64,000 nt of DNA from Erpobdella octoculata (GCA_963978895.1 OZ022238.1:45994710-46058709), one strand, 5' to 3'. Counted from the stretch's first letter, positions 38,632 to 51,255 are shown. Notes: generated by a model from the sequence alone, not told the origin. Program-made: numbers and translations.

Positions 38632-39123
38632 ATCATTATCATTTATTTTTGAAACGTCCCTATTCCACGCTATGCTAGGGTTGGACGTTTTTTCCATATC
38701 AGGCCCCTCCACAAGTCACGATCCAGGGCAGACTGCCGCTTCAGGCCGAGCTCATCCATGTCTTTCTTCACACAATCCCACCAAGTCTTCCTACTTTATT
38801 TACATTTATTTATTTACATACTTCTACCTTTACTTTTCACTCCTACAACATCCACATCTCTAATTGCCGAAACCCAATCATCTGCACTTTTACGCTCCAA
38901 ATGTCCAAACCACTTTAGTTTTCCACGTCTAACCACATCAGCCACACAAGGAACATTCTGAAAGCTATACAAATCCACACTACGTGCACGATCATTCAAC
39001 GAAACACCACACACCCATCTAACCATCATACGCTCTGCCCTTTCTAAACTTCTTAGATTCTCCACCTTCATAGACCATGTTTCAGTGTCATAAACAAGGA
39101 CACTTTGAACACATGCCCTATAC
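38632..39123 (-). mobile_element. LINE fragment, 3' part, interrupted by P element
   Basis: Duplicate of 21474-21970. It carries a roughly 37-bp T-rich insertion near 38795-38825 (TTATTTACATTTATTTATTTAC). It continues after the P element at 42704. Confidence 0.85.
39117..39123. repeat. P-element target duplication, left (CCTATAC)
   Basis: CCTATAC here and at 42704-42710. The uninterrupted LINE copy at about 21930 has CCCTATACACC once. P elements normally duplicate 8 bp; here 7 are identical, so one base may have been lost. Confidence 0.85.
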
Positions 39124-39261
39124 CAAGGATGTCTTGATATAACTACTGGATCCACAACCCATTTTGTGTCGCGGTTTAATTTGGATATAGTAGGCCTATA
39201 GCTTTCGCGCACGCAGGCTGTGCTTATAAACTCAACAGCATAAACATTCTTTACAGTTCGT

Positions 39262-39440
39262 TGTCGCTTTATTCAAGTTGTATTATCGTTTTCGTCGGTT
39301 TATTCTTTATTCAAGTTATATTAACGTGTTCGTTGGTTTATTCTTTATTCAAGTTGTATTAACGAGTTCGTCGGATCATTTTATTCAAGTTGTATTATCG
39401 TGTTCGTCGGTTTATTCAAGTTATATTAACGTATTAACGT
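39262..39440 (+). promoter_or_regulatory. Tandem repeats in P-element 5' region
   Basis: About five imperfect units of a roughly 40-bp sequence: TTTATTCAAGTTGTATTA followed by (T/A)CGTGTTCGTCGGTTTATTC. They sit between the left end and the transposase ATG at 39551. Their position suggests a promoter or transposase-binding array; this is inference. Confidence 0.5.
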
Positions 39441-39550
39441 AACGACGTAACATCGTAACGGACGTAACGTGTTCGTATTTTGGATTACATTTGGATTTAC
39501 TTAAACTAAGCTAGTTTTAGTTACTTCTAGTAAAATTTGTTATATCAAAT

Positions 39551-42496
39551 ATGGTTAATAAGTGTTCAGCATACGGATGCAGAAGTGGATATGCCTCGAA
39601 TGCTGCAAATGATGAGAAAAACAATGTTTCATTTCACGCCTTTCCGTTGAAAAATCCAGATTTATGTGCTCAATGGAATCGAGCCAACCCTCGAAAAGAT
39701 TTTGTACCAAATAAAAACTCAAAAATATGCTCATTACATTTTGATCATTCAGATTTTGTGATTGGTTTTAGTGATCAGTATATGTACAAGCTGAACAGAC
39801 ACCAGGGTGATAATAGTGCAGAAAGACAAAGAAGAAAGTTGAAAGATGATGCAGTGCCTTCAAGATTTGAAAATGCCCCATCATATTTATCGACTCCAGC
39901 ACAACAACAGCGACCAGCAACAAAGTCATCAGCTGCTAGTCGTCGTCAATTGGATATTGAGAAATGTGAAAAAGCAGAACAAGAATTTGTACAGAATGAT
40001 ACTATAGTTGGTTGTGAACTAAACGATATACTACAACGTTTACTAAAAGAAAGTACACTTCCTTCTGGATTTGAATTTAAACTGATAGACGACTCTATGT
40101 TGATTTATACAGTAGCTATTGAGAAAGATTTTCCAATTATTGTTTCTTCAATATTAATTAATGAAAATTTGAAAGTGACAGTTCATCATAAAACAATGCA
40201 ACTTCCAAAATCATTCATGGAGGGCATTATTGACAAAGAATTGACACGAATGAGTCAATTGTTGAATTTGCTTGTTCGTCTAAAAATCTATTCAGATGAT
40301 ATTCCACAAAGTAACAATTTTGAAGAACAAAAACTCATTGCCACAAAACAATTGAAAAGTTGTTTACATTTGTTTGATGAAGATCAAGATGAATTTCTTC
40401 AACTTAACTTTCTCATTGGTCAATTGAAATTAATCGGTATTAGCAAACATGCACGAATTTATTCACCTGAAACTATTGTTTGGTCTTATATACTCCATTC
40501 AACAAGCCATGCAGCATACATGAAAATATTAGACAGTAAAAATTTGTGCCTGCCCTCAGTATTTACTGAGGGCAGGCACAAATTTTGAGAAAATTAACCA
40601 GAAGAGTTAAGAGTAGTAGTGATGGACTTGATAATGCCGGCTATCTAACACTTCGATTAAGAAAGATTGAGAAAATTAACCAGAAGAGTTAAGAGTAGTA
40701 GTGATGGACTTGATAATGCCGGCTATCTAACACTTCGATTAAGCTGTCTTAATCAGTTGGAAAGGACCTGCATTTTGATGATAGACGAAATATATGTTGC
40801 AAGGCGATTAGAATATTTTGGAGGACAGATGATTGGTTTAACATCAGGAAGAGAATTGGCTAGCACCATATTGTGTTTTATGATAAAATCACTCTGTCAC
40901 AAGTACAAAGACATGGTGGCCATTTATCCGATGAATAAGTTGACAGCGTTGCAGTTGTATGAATGTTACAACGAAGTCATAACTATGCTGCAAAAATTAA
41001 ATGTTAATGTTGTTGGGATTTCGGTGGACAATGCAGCCGTCAATAGAAAGTTTTATGTTCATCACTTATGCAAAGGAAACTTGAAAAGCCACATAATCGA
41101 TCAAAGATTCAACCAACCGATTTTCTTGTTATTTGATTCTGTGCACAATGTTAAAAACATTTATAATAATTTTTTAACTAGAAAAACATTTGACTTGCCA
41201 GAGTACAAAAGCATTTATATTAACATTTCTCAATGTACTGCAAGTTTCAAACATATAGAAGAACTGTATTATTTAGAGTTAGAAATGTTGGTGAAAAAAG
41301 CACACAAACTTAGTGCCAAGTTATTTAATCCTTCAAACATCGAAAAAGTATCTGTAAAACTGGCTGTTTCCATATTTTGTCAATCAACAAAAGATGCATT
41401 TGACTATTATGTAGAACACGAAGGAAAGGTGGAGTGGAAGGGAACTGCTCAGTTCATTGGAATGATTACAAAACTGTGGGAAGTCATGAATGTCAAAACG
41501 TGCACAAAAGGAAAACACAAAAGAAGTCATTCAATGGACCCCGTAAGATCGTCCAACGATTGGAAACTTGATTTTTTATTGGAATTTCATGATTTTTTAT
41601 GTTTGTGGGAGAAATCCAATCAAGGAAAACTGAGTAGAGAAACTTTCATTGCTATGAAACAAACTTGTTCAGCTCTTGTTGGTTGCAGCAAGTATCTTTT
41701 AAATGCAACCGAATTTAAATTTCTATTGTTGGGTCATTTTCAATCTGATCCTATTGAAGCTAGATTCGGTTGGCTTCGACAGATGTCTGGAGGCAACTAT
41801 TTCCTCTCTGTCCGACAGATAGTTGAAAGTGAAACGAAAATCAAAATGATTTCTTTGCTGGGAAATTCTAAATTGACAGTCCAGAGTATTGATGATTTTA
41901 TTGACGATATACACCTGGAAGTTGACGGCAATAACAATGAATTTTCAGATACCATAATTCCGAAGTTGGACAAACTGAGCTGGCCTAGTCAAAATGAAGC
42001 CAGCACAATTTATTATATAGCAGGAGCAGTAGCAAGAAGCATCTTGAATTCTACAAAATGTCTCCACTGTAGAGAAATACTGTTAGACGATGAATCTTTT
42101 CATTCAGATATTAACAACTTAAGTATTTTCCAATACTTTGATGACATTAATAGAGGAGGACTATTAAAACCAGCAGAATATGTTTTTTTGGTATGTTTAA
42201 ACTGCTGGAAGGTTTTTGATTCCATGAAAAAATCAGAAGAAGTGATGAAAATGTTTTTATCATCAGCCAACCAAAAGAAATTCTTTGTAAAAATTTTAGA
42301 CGAATTTGTAGAAGATGAAAAATTATTAGTAGAAAACAACTACTGTTCATCAAATCATAATGTTAAGGAAATGATCAGTGGAAGATTTTTTAATTGTTTA
42401 TCAAAAAATTTTGTTAGAAATATTAATGATGACGTTTCGAATAAAACAAATTTAAATAAAAAACGTAAATTAAATAAAATTAAAAACGCTCCTTAA
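39551..42496 (+). pseudogene. P-element THAP-domain transposase, interrupted by 99-bp insertion
   Basis: The first part, 39551-40567 (339 codons), has an N-terminal THAP zinc finger: MVNKCSAYGC, then CSLHF, then the AVPSRF box near residue 100. The second part, 40667-42496 (609 codons), is in the same frame and carries the RNase H-like catalytic core: Asp40 in MIDEIYVARR, Asp121 in VGISVDNAAV, the HNVKNIYNNF motif, and Glu364 in SDPIEARFGWLRQMSGG. The combined length of about 948 residues is close to human THAP9 and longer than Drosophila P transposase. The two parts are separated by an insertion (40568-40666) whose length keeps frame but which brings a TGA at 40586. Otherwise the gene is open from end to end. 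It could be a recent inactivation, an allele, or an assembly error. Confidence 0.9.
40568..40666 (+). repeat. 99-bp templated insertion in transposase
   Basis: It has three parts. The first is 17 bp (40568-40584) that are the inverse of the preceding 40543-40560, making a palindrome with 23-bp arms centred at about 40563. The second is 77 bp (40585-40661), a direct copy of 40667-40743. The third is 5 filler bases, AAAGA. It looks like a fold-back and template-switch repair product. Confidence 0.9.
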
Positions 42497-42703
42497 TATT
42501 ATTTTTAATTTGTCATGTTTTTTCAATAAATTCTGCTTCATTGAAATGGTGTTTGTTTTTCATTTAGATTAGAGCAAATTAAAATATCGTGTAGTCCCAT
42601 ATCAGGTGCACTGTGACAGCATTCGACTGAGCGCACGTAGGCCTACTAAGTAAAATTCGCTAGTATAGGTTGTGGATCCAGTAGTTATATCAAGACATCC
42701 TTG

Positions 42704-42890
42704 CCTATACACCCTTCCTTTCACATGAAAGGATGCACCACGGGTGGTCAAGATAGGTGATAACTCTTTGAATTTAGCCCAGGCAGAACGCACTCTAGCT
42801 CTCACCGCCTCTTCTACACCTCCTCCTGCACCTAATGTGTCACCTAGGTAACAGAACTTGGTCACACTCTCCACCTTTACGCCTGGCTCA
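42704..42890 (-). mobile_element. LINE fragment, 5' part, beyond P element
   Basis: Continuation of 38632-39123. It encodes CYLGDTLGAGGGVEEAV and ILTTRGASFHVKG on the - strand, matching 21950-22135. Confidence 0.85.
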
Positions 42891-45829
42891 AAATCGATTG
42901 CAAATTTTGATTACAGATCGAGAGACAGAGAAGTCAAGTTAAGTAAAAGTGTGTAAAAACGCATATAACGCACGCGTTATATGCGAAGAAACATGGTAAC
43001 TGACGCAAGTGTCGCCTGGTGAATAATTTAAAGTGCGTTACGAAATAAATTGAGATAATTTGAAATAATGATTAAATCGCTTCGGAAAATATTGAATATT
43101 GTTTTGGCAAATGGGTTAAGTCTATGCTGGAAGTTTCAAAGTTTTAACTTGTCTAAAAGTTGGTGAAAATCAATTTAAAAATTTTGTGCTGTATATAATA
43201 GATCAATATTACTAGAAATTTGTACACTTTACTTTTTTTTCAAATGTTTTCTAAAAAAAGTTTTAACTTGTCCAAAAGTTGGTGAAAATCAAATTTGGAA
43301 ACTTTACTTTTTTTTTTTTCAAATGTTTTCTAAAAAAAGTTTTAACTTGTCTAAAAGTTTGTGAAAATCAATTTAAAAATTTTGTACTGTATATAATAGA
43401 TCAATATTACTATAAATTTGGACACTTTACTTATTTTTTTTTTTCAAATGTTTTCTAAAAAAAGTTTTAACTTGTCCGAAAGTTGGTGAAAAATGATGAT
43501 TGAAAATTAAAAAAATCTGTTTATTTTTATTGTTGATAGTATAGAAGAATAAACTTATTTATAATATTAAGTTTTTTCTGGCAGCAACAGAAGCTCCAAT
43601 AGCAAGTATTTCTCCTGGATCAAATTTTTGGTTTGGTGCTCGTCCAAATATTTCTTCAACCATATCTTTGACCTTTAAAAAAGTAAATTTTAGTTACAAA
43701 TATGCTTTTCTGCAGATTTAAGTTATATCAAAGAAATGCTTATAACAAAGTTCCGCTTGCTAAAAATTACTTTCTTACTTTGGCACCGTTAATACAAAAA
43801 ACACTCTGATATAACTAGATTTTTTGTGGTTATCATAAAAAGAACTTGAATACCTTTGGCATTTTCGTAATTCCACCAACTAACAAAACTTCATCAATGT
43901 CCTTCTTAGTAATTTTAGCTAATTCAGTGGCCTTTTTAATGCTCTCTTCACACAAAACAATTGTCCTTTTAAGCAAATCATCGACAAGGTTTTCAAATTC
44001 TTTTCTTGTTATCTCCGTTTTAAAATTTTTATAAACACCATCTAAATCTTTTCCCCATGTCTCGAATTCTCTTATTTCAGTATCTTCCGATAATCGGATT
44101 TTAATATTTTTTACTTTAGCGAGATCCGAGAATGACTGCAAATTTAAAATTACAAGCTTTAATTGAAAACATTCCTCATCCAATTACTTCAAATTTTCAT
44201 AAATGACACTAATAATCTAATATTTATTAGGACTAGGTAAAAACTGTTTAACTATTTAACATCAAAATTCTATAACATGAAAATGTTTTCTACATTAACA
44301 ATTAATTAACCTCTTGTCCAAGTTTTTTTTTTCATAAGGTCTAATAAACGATCGTCAAAAGCTTTTCCATTGAGCATCAAGTCGCCAGTCGAATAAGTTT
44401 CCATAACCCCATTTTTGGATTTGATAATAGAAGCCTCAAATTTTCCTCCACCAAAATCATAAACAGCAATCCTAAAAAACCAAAGTATAGTAATAATCTG
44501 ATATATCAAACATTTGCAAACAATAATAATTATAACTTGTAAATAAAAATCCACAGCTTGTAACTAACACTTTATCACTAGAAGTAGTTTCATTTGACTC
44601 AAGCGCAAGTGCAGCAGCAATTGGTTCTCTGATCACATCAATTCGTTCAAATCCAGCAAGTTTGCTAGCTTTTTTTAGTTGCTATTTATTTTAAAAACAA
44701 TTTAATTTGAATTATTAAAATTTTTTATAACAAAACGTTGTGTTATAAAGTAGATAGTTACCTTATAATCAGAACTATAACTTGGAACAGTGACGACAGC
44801 ATAATTAACTGTATCTTTAAGATCCTCCTCTGTTGACGAATAAAATTGAATTTTATTATATTTTTTATATACAATTTTTTAGTAAAATGTTTAATTACAC
44901 AAAATTAACCAGCTGAATGTTTCATTTTTTTTAAAAGTTGTGCAGCAATTTCATATGGATGATATATTCCAATGTCTGGGACTTTGACCATCGGTATATC
45001 ATTTTTTCCTTCTATGACTTCGAGTTGTCTGGTTTTCCTTTTTTTAAATGATTGTAAATGTTTAAAATTGTAATAATGTTAAGTTATCGAAAGTTTCTGA
45101 TGTACCGTAAAACGGGAAGTAATTTTGGCCCAAATTAATTTTTTTGTTTAAATTGCTTTGACCTTCCATAAAACCGAACAAAAAGGTTTTTCACCCAAAC
45201 CAACTTCGGATGTTAATTTTTATTTTGGTACTTCAGGGAGATTTTGGCCATTGAAAGCCGCATTTGAAAGTATACTATTACAAATTTCTTCGTAATTGTT
45301 GTGTGTTGAAATGTGGAAATTTATTGAGTTTTTCCTATAGCGCAATTTTTACAGAGTTTATTTAATTTTATTTCTCTGTGTTGTGAAGATATTTTTTTAT
45401 AAATTTATAATTTATTTTTCACCACCTTTTAAACAAGTTAAAACTCTGAAACTTTTAGCATAGATTTTAGACACCCACCAAAACATTTTTCAATAGTTTT
45501 CGAAACAATTTAATCATGATTTAGAATAATTTAAATAATTATTTTCTAACAAATTCAAAATTATTCACTAGATAGCGCTTACGTCAATTAAATGAACTTT
45601 TAAGTAATCATGACTTGGTCAAAAACGTATTAAATAATTGACTGAAGTATTACTATAAACGATGGTAAAACTATTATTTCATTTAGAGATCGGTTTGAAT
45701 AATGTAAAAATATAAAAGTTTGATTTAAAAGAAAAAGATTCATGCTTGGACTTGTTTTACATGCTCCACAGAGAGAAACGATCTACCCGCTAAGTTTTCC
45801 GATAACATGGACTACTAGGCAGTGTTGAA

Positions 45830-47753
45830 TAAAATCATTTTTGAAAAGATTTGAAATCAAAATCATCAGAAAAAATATGATTTCAAATCAAAATCAATAA
45901 TTATGAAATGATTTTAAATCAAAACCACTTTTAAAAAGTAATTCAAATCATGAAATCAAAATCTTTTTTCTTAAATTTATTAATACACGGTTTGGTTTAA
46001 TTTAACATAGTTTTGTTCATTGAATTACTAGCTCGTCAAATATGAAAGTTTTTTTGTTTTAAAAACGCTCAGATAATAAATAATTAACGATTTCCTTCTC
46101 TACCATTATTAAATGCTTTGGATCGAACCTGGTTCAAGCAAATTAAAATTACTAAATTTCATGCATGCATTCGTAAGACATCTTTATTATCTAGCGATAT
46201 TTTCTTTTGAACAATAAATCCAACATTATGTTTGATGCAATCGGATAACCTCTTGCATAAAATCATTCAAAAACGAAGGAGTTGATAGTACGTCGCCCTA
46301 GAACAAAGGCAAACACACTACCTACCCCTTTGGTCGGAATGGAAAGGGTAAATACAATGAATATGCTAGGAGTCCTGATCGACGGAAAACTCTCATTCCG
46401 GGAACACGTTGACTGGATCAACACAAAATGTGCACAGACTTTGTGTGCACTAAGAAACTTACGGGCTCACGGGCTGTGTGGCCAGGAGCTCTGGACGGTC
46501 ACGGAGGCGACACTGATATCCAGGATCACCTACGCCTCTCAATCATGGTGGGGTTTCATTGGTTTGGGAGATCTTCAACGCATCGAGTCAGTCATTAGGA
46601 GGGTAACACTCCAGGGTTTCTTGGATCCCGACCGCCCTGATTTTGTGCACCGCTGCGCCGTGGCGGGTTCAACTCTGTTCAACCAGGTTTTGTCTAACCG
46701 CCTTCACGTCCTTCACCATCTTGTCCCAGACGTCAAGAAATCAGGATATCACCTTCTTCATCGAGCTCCCGACAGAACTATTCCGCATGCAGATTCCATA
46801 CTCAGAAAAACCTTTATACATAGATCGTTGAACTCAAAATAACTTAAACAATGCCGAACGTTATATTACATTTCTGAAAAAGGCAAGTTAGAGATTTTAT
46901 TTTAAGTCTTTAACTTTAGATTGTCGAAACTCGTATTCCTTTTATTTAATTCTTATTTTTATTATTTTATTATTTAAATGTAAACCGCTGTGCGTCATTG
47001 TCAGACTGGATAATAAAGATTTACTTACTTACTTAATAAGCTTAGGAAAAACTTTTTTTGATTTTTAGGACTGAAGTGTACAATTGCATAATAACCTTTA
47101 CTACATGCAATCTGATAACCTTTTGCATAATAAACTTAAAGAAAACGTTTTGGATCTTAAGGACTGATACTGTACAACTTTTATCACACGCCTGCGCCTG
47201 CGTGCACTAATTTTAGCAACTGCTTAAGGCTGACCTCTGCGGCCGCCACGTTATGCAAAATTGCTAACATACATACATACATAGGAAATTATATATGTAG
47301 ATGTTTTCAATCAACTTGGATCTAAAATCACTTAAACGATGAAATGTAACTATTGTTTATTTATCTTTAAAAGCAACAATTTTTCAAACATTGAATTAGT
47401 TAATCTGTTTTGTCTTAGAGTTTTAATTGGACCTGCAGAACAAAACAATCCTTCGATAGTAATAAAGGCAAATAATACATTGTTACGCTGTTCATATCGC
47501 AATCTATATCATCGGCGATTTTCTAAATAAAAAATATTCGTATAAGTTAGCACTCAAACCGTTTGGCAATGAAAGAGCAGCATAGTAAAAATATTTCATG
47601 ATTTTGATTTTTGGATAAAATAAAATCGAAAATCATCAAAAAATGATTTCAAATCAAAATCACACATGACAAAATGATTTCAAATAAAAAATCGATATGC
47701 TGATTTTAAATCGTGATTTGAAATCATTTGATTTAAAATCTTACCAAACACTG
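45830..47753. mobile_element. hAT-type non-autonomous element with perfect 8-bp duplication (gene E intron)
   Basis: Ends CAGTGTTGAATAAAATC and ...CTTACCAAACACTG, flanked by CTACTAGG at 45822-45829 and 47754-47761. Subterminal zones (45840-45970, 47580-47745) are packed with ATGATTTCAAATCAAAATC motifs. A LINE is nested at 46260-47034. The interior (46070-47355) is homologous to 24850-25360 of the D intron, which lacks both ends. An open frame at 47339-47530 shows no domain. Confidence 0.85.
46260..47034 (+). mobile_element. CR1-like LINE 3' fragment nested in hAT element
   Basis: Absent from the homologous place in gene D (GCATAATAAGC near 25017). It encodes about 190 residues of the C-terminal part of a LINE reverse transcriptase: SKTKELIVRRPR, NMLGVLIDGKLSF, LISRITYASQSWWGF and RIESVIRRV. 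This is followed by a 3' UTR and a (TTAC)n tail at 47021-47034. GC content is visibly higher than the surroundings. The reading frame is intact to the stop, so insertion looks recent. Confidence 0.88.
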
Positions 47754-48099
47754 CTACTAGGCAGGGAGTTGGAGTCGAACCGTGAAGCTTTCACACTCAA
47801 GGCTATAACATTTATCGTTTCGTATCGTATCGTGTGGCCGGCTCCGTAATTGAAAGATTTCTGAAAATTTTTCTAAAAAGTTTCAACAAGAGGACTATGT
47901 TGCTCTTTGCATTATGTTTTGTAAATTACGTCTTTGTGATTTAAGCTCCTCTTTTCCTGGTTGCACGTTTTATGAGAAAACACGCTAATTGCGCTAAAAC
48001 GTGTTTTCTTTTTAATCCTATTACATGAGTTTGTAATCTTGACATTTAAGTAGCGATTAACGGCTGATAAATTACATAATTGAATTTAGCCAAAACAGA

Positions 48100-48940
48100 A
48101 ATGTCAGATTCAGAAAATAATGACGCAATAAATGGTACAATTTTTACTCTAGCCGATGAAGGAACAAATAATATTATTATGTTTAGGGCGATGTAACACA
48201 GAAAAACTAATTTTTAACGCTTCTTTTGCTGATTTGTTGAAAGAAGTAAATTCAGTTGAAACATAGCAATCGAAATAATCTCTAGTCAAGAAGGAAAAAT
48301 TAGGCTTTTACAAGAAAGGTTACATGGCCAAAAAATCTAAATAAACACTGTACAAGAAAAACTCGATTATTCCAAGCTCTCAATAAAATTGAATAGTGGT
48401 ACTCCATCATATGCAGCAATTACCGCAAAATGATTGTTTGTTAATGAAAGAGCAATAAAGGCGTTATAGAATCAAAAAATCTGACCATAAAAAAGGTATG
48501 GAAAAAGATATAGCTGCCATTGTGAACATTTTGGAAATTCGAGATACCGGATTAGACTGAACATTCCAAAAGACTTGAAAAAAATCATACCTAATTTTGG
48601 GTATATTTCAATTTTCGTAAAATGTAAAGAAAGGTCACTAAGGAATAAACTGTTGGAAGCAAAGAAAATACCAAATTGAGAGAATTCAAAATTAGTAATG
48701 GAACTAAATACATAGTATAACCAAACCTTACAATTGAACAAATAAAAATGTATAGTGAAATGTAACTCATGGAAACGCGAAATGGGTTGTCTATGGTCCC
48801 ATGGACAGCCCAAGAAAATGAAAGGAAGGAGAGATAAAATCAAATCAAGTTCCTCAGTTACTAAAGTAAAACAAATTAGTTTTGCCAAAAATTTGTACAC
48901 CAATATTGATTGCATGACAAATTTCAGGAACTAAAAACTA
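48100..48940 (+). pseudogene. Decayed retroelement ORF1-like sequence (intron of gene E)
   Basis: Second copy of 25797-26690 with its own additional deletions, for example the AATTCAAACTGG segment missing near 48262 and a gap at 48555. Same partial motifs, CKERSLRNKLLEAKK and LTIEQIKMYSEM. Tentative family call. Confidence 0.4.
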
Positions 48941-49139
48941 ACCCATAAAAACAAAGTATTTATTATAAATCCTTTATATACAATCCTAGATTTTTATTTT
49001 ATTTGAATTTTTGAAAAAAAAGTTTGAATTTTTGAAAAAAAATTTAAATTTTTTTAAAATTTTTTTTGAATTTTTGAATTTTTTGAAAAACTTAATTATA
49101 CAATATGCAAACTTAAATTTTGATAGATTCAATTGTCTC

Positions 49140-49800
49140 GCAGCCCAAGTCAATGTGCCAAATTTCAGTTCGATCGGATAACGGGAAGTGAGTTAATTTT
49201 GAGACTCAAAGTTTGTGACCGACGGGAAGACAGACAGACGGGAAGACAATCGAAAATAATATAAAGGATTTAAAAATACGTGCATCGGCACAAGATCCTG
49301 AAGTGGATCTAATTGTGTTGACTGAAATTAATCCAAAACAAAGGCAATCAGGGGGGCCAAAAACCTTTCCAGGCCAAAAATGCCTATGTACGACCATAAA
49401 AAGTAATCTAAACCGCTGGTGTGATCTTGATGAAATTTGGCAACACAGGGGAAGAAGTTAAGAAAGTTTGAACTCCCAAATTCGATCCCCCGGCTTAGAA
49501 GGGGCAAAAAACTTTCCAGGCCATCAAAGGTAATTGTGTAATAAAATTCAAATTTAGTTTACATAACAAGATTTGAAGGTTTCAAACAACTTTTAGTAAA
49601 TCTATTTTACGTTTTATAGGCTAAAAGAAGTTAGGAAAGAGTATTTGATCTAGGGGGGGGGGCAACTGAGAGCGAAAGAGTGAGCAAGAAAGCGACAGGG
49701 AACGGATAACGACCGGTAGCGAGAGCGCAAGCGGGAAGGAAACGGAAGCGAAAAAGACAAACATTAGAAGAACCATGAGCAACGCCGGGTACCCCGCTAG
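49140..49800 (-). mobile_element. ACTAGCGGGG repeat module, reverse copy in gene E intron
   Basis: Duplicate of 26880-27535, with the ACTAGCGGGGTACCCGGCG boundary at about 49800. Confidence 0.45.
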
Positions 49801-50529
49801 TAATCTATAATTTGAAAACTCAGTTTTTTGCATTTTTTATTATAACTCTATTAAATATTAAACATTAACCACGCGATTCTAAATACTTGATATGTAAAGC
49901 ATGCGATAGAAAATTCTATGTTTTTATTATAAATTTTTTCTTATAAAAAGATTAATAAATTTTTAAAATTCATTATACTTTTATTGAATTTTTAAATATA
50001 GATTGACTTATTTTCAAACTGGACCAAAGTTTCGCGAAAGGACTTAAGTACAAATACTCAAGTACACCTATTGTACTTAAGTACGTACTTAAGTACATAT
50101 GTACTCAAGTACTCGTCATCATTGGACCAAACAATCTCCCATTTTATGGTAGTTTCAAATAGATATTAAATTATTAACATTATGTTTTTCAGTATTAACT
50201 TACATTAATTCCTGGAAGTCAATATCACTGAATTTACGAAACAGTAATTTCTTTATGTCCCATACGCTTTCAGCAACACATCGTTCTTGACACTTATCAT
50301 ATATATCATCTGAATTTATATCCACAATTGAAGAACTTCTTCCTAAAATTGTATGATCTGTATTGTTGCTTACAGCCACACAAGTTTTTGTTGTTCCAAG
50401 ATCAATCCCAACAGCGGAACTAAAACAGTAAGTAAACTCGTCATCTTATAATTGTATTCAATTTTACAAAATAATATAAACATACCTTGGTGATTTACAA
50501 TTTGAGTAGATTAAACTCACAGGTTCATC

Positions 50530-51255
50530 CTAATAAATAATTTAAAACATATCACTGGAAAATTAACATATAAAAATTGATTACAACAAGAATCTTTTAA
50601 ATACAAGAATTCTGAAAAGTTATCGATACAATTTTTTATGGTTTAGGGCGGCTTTACCGTTCACAGACAATAAAATATTTCTTTTATTTATTAAGTTATT
50701 CAACGTGCCTTCTAAAATTTTTCATTAATCCATTTAACAAAAGGATAACTAAAGTATTACTATAAACAATGTAAAACTATTATTGCATTTAAAAATTGAT
50801 TTGCATAATTTAACAAATAGTCGTTTTAACCAAAAAATTAATTTCAATTTTCTTCTTAGCTTGTAATTTCATTTCAACTAAAACCTGAAGCTTTATCTTT
50901 TGTTTCTCACAGATTTATAATTTAATCGAAATGAAAAAATAACAATTTTGTTTAATAAAAAACACTACAAAACTAACATTTAGGTCATACGTTGTTGACC
51001 AGCTGATTGATCGACTCAAAGACCATGCTGGTCTCCTCAAAAGGAGAGACAGTTTAGTTCTGGACAACATAACGATACTTTAAGAAAGGTTGATAATGTT
51101 ATTTGTCAAATGAATGTTACGCCTTATAACTGCAAATAACCATCGATAAATTATTTACGTTAACCTAATATAATAAATCATTTATATGAATAAATGAAAA
51201 TGAATACTTGTATTATTTATTTACTCATTAACCTAATTAATTAACCTAATAAAAC
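50530..51255 (-). other. 5' region of type 2 gene E (no exon recognised)
   Basis: Duplicate of 28254-29065 with a deletion of about 120 bp after GAAGCTTTATCTTT. No start exon recognised here either. Confidence 0.45.

Larger units (their letters stand above)
39124..42703 (+). mobile_element. P-element transposon, complete, 3.58 kb
   Basis: It is bounded by perfect 36-bp inverted terminal repeats (39124-39159 and 42668-42703) beginning CAAGGATGTCTTGATATAAC. A second inverted pair, TAGTAGGCCTA, lies 64 bp inside the left end (39188-39198) and 55 bp inside the right (42638-42648), resembling the internal inverted repeats that bind P transposase or host factors. A single long coding region for a THAP-domain transposase fills the interior, with AATAAA at about 42525. 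It inserted into a LINE copy. Perfect ends imply recent activity. Confidence 0.93.
43559..50529 (-). pseudogene. HSP70-family NBD-only, type 2, copy E (frameshifted)
   Basis: Exons in transcription order: 50529-50486, 50419-50204, 45037-44910, 44829-44762, 44681-44569, 44471-44311, 44135-43854 and 43672-43559. All splice sites are kept. Exon 6 is 161 nt instead of 160: an A10 homopolymer (T10 on the + strand at about 44323-44332) adds one base and shifts frame after the MLNGKAFD stretch. Exon 2 is 6 nt longer than in D (two extra codons). GGGK at phosphate-2 and LVGGITKMPK as in D. Intron 2 holds nested insertions. If the homopolymer is a sequencing error, the gene would be as open as D. Confidence 0.82.

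Noticed and set aside
40559..40666. An intron explaining the break in the P transposase
   Set aside because: A GT at 40559 exists, but no AG lies where the downstream frame would be restored. The interval is made of copied flanking sequence, so an insertion lesion explains it better.
41723..42353. Antisense frames in the P element
   Set aside because: Shadows of the transposase coding strand, without domains.
47765..47830. GGTTCGACTCC on the - strand, tRNA-like
   Set aside because: Same reason: an isolated B-box match without a cloverleaf.
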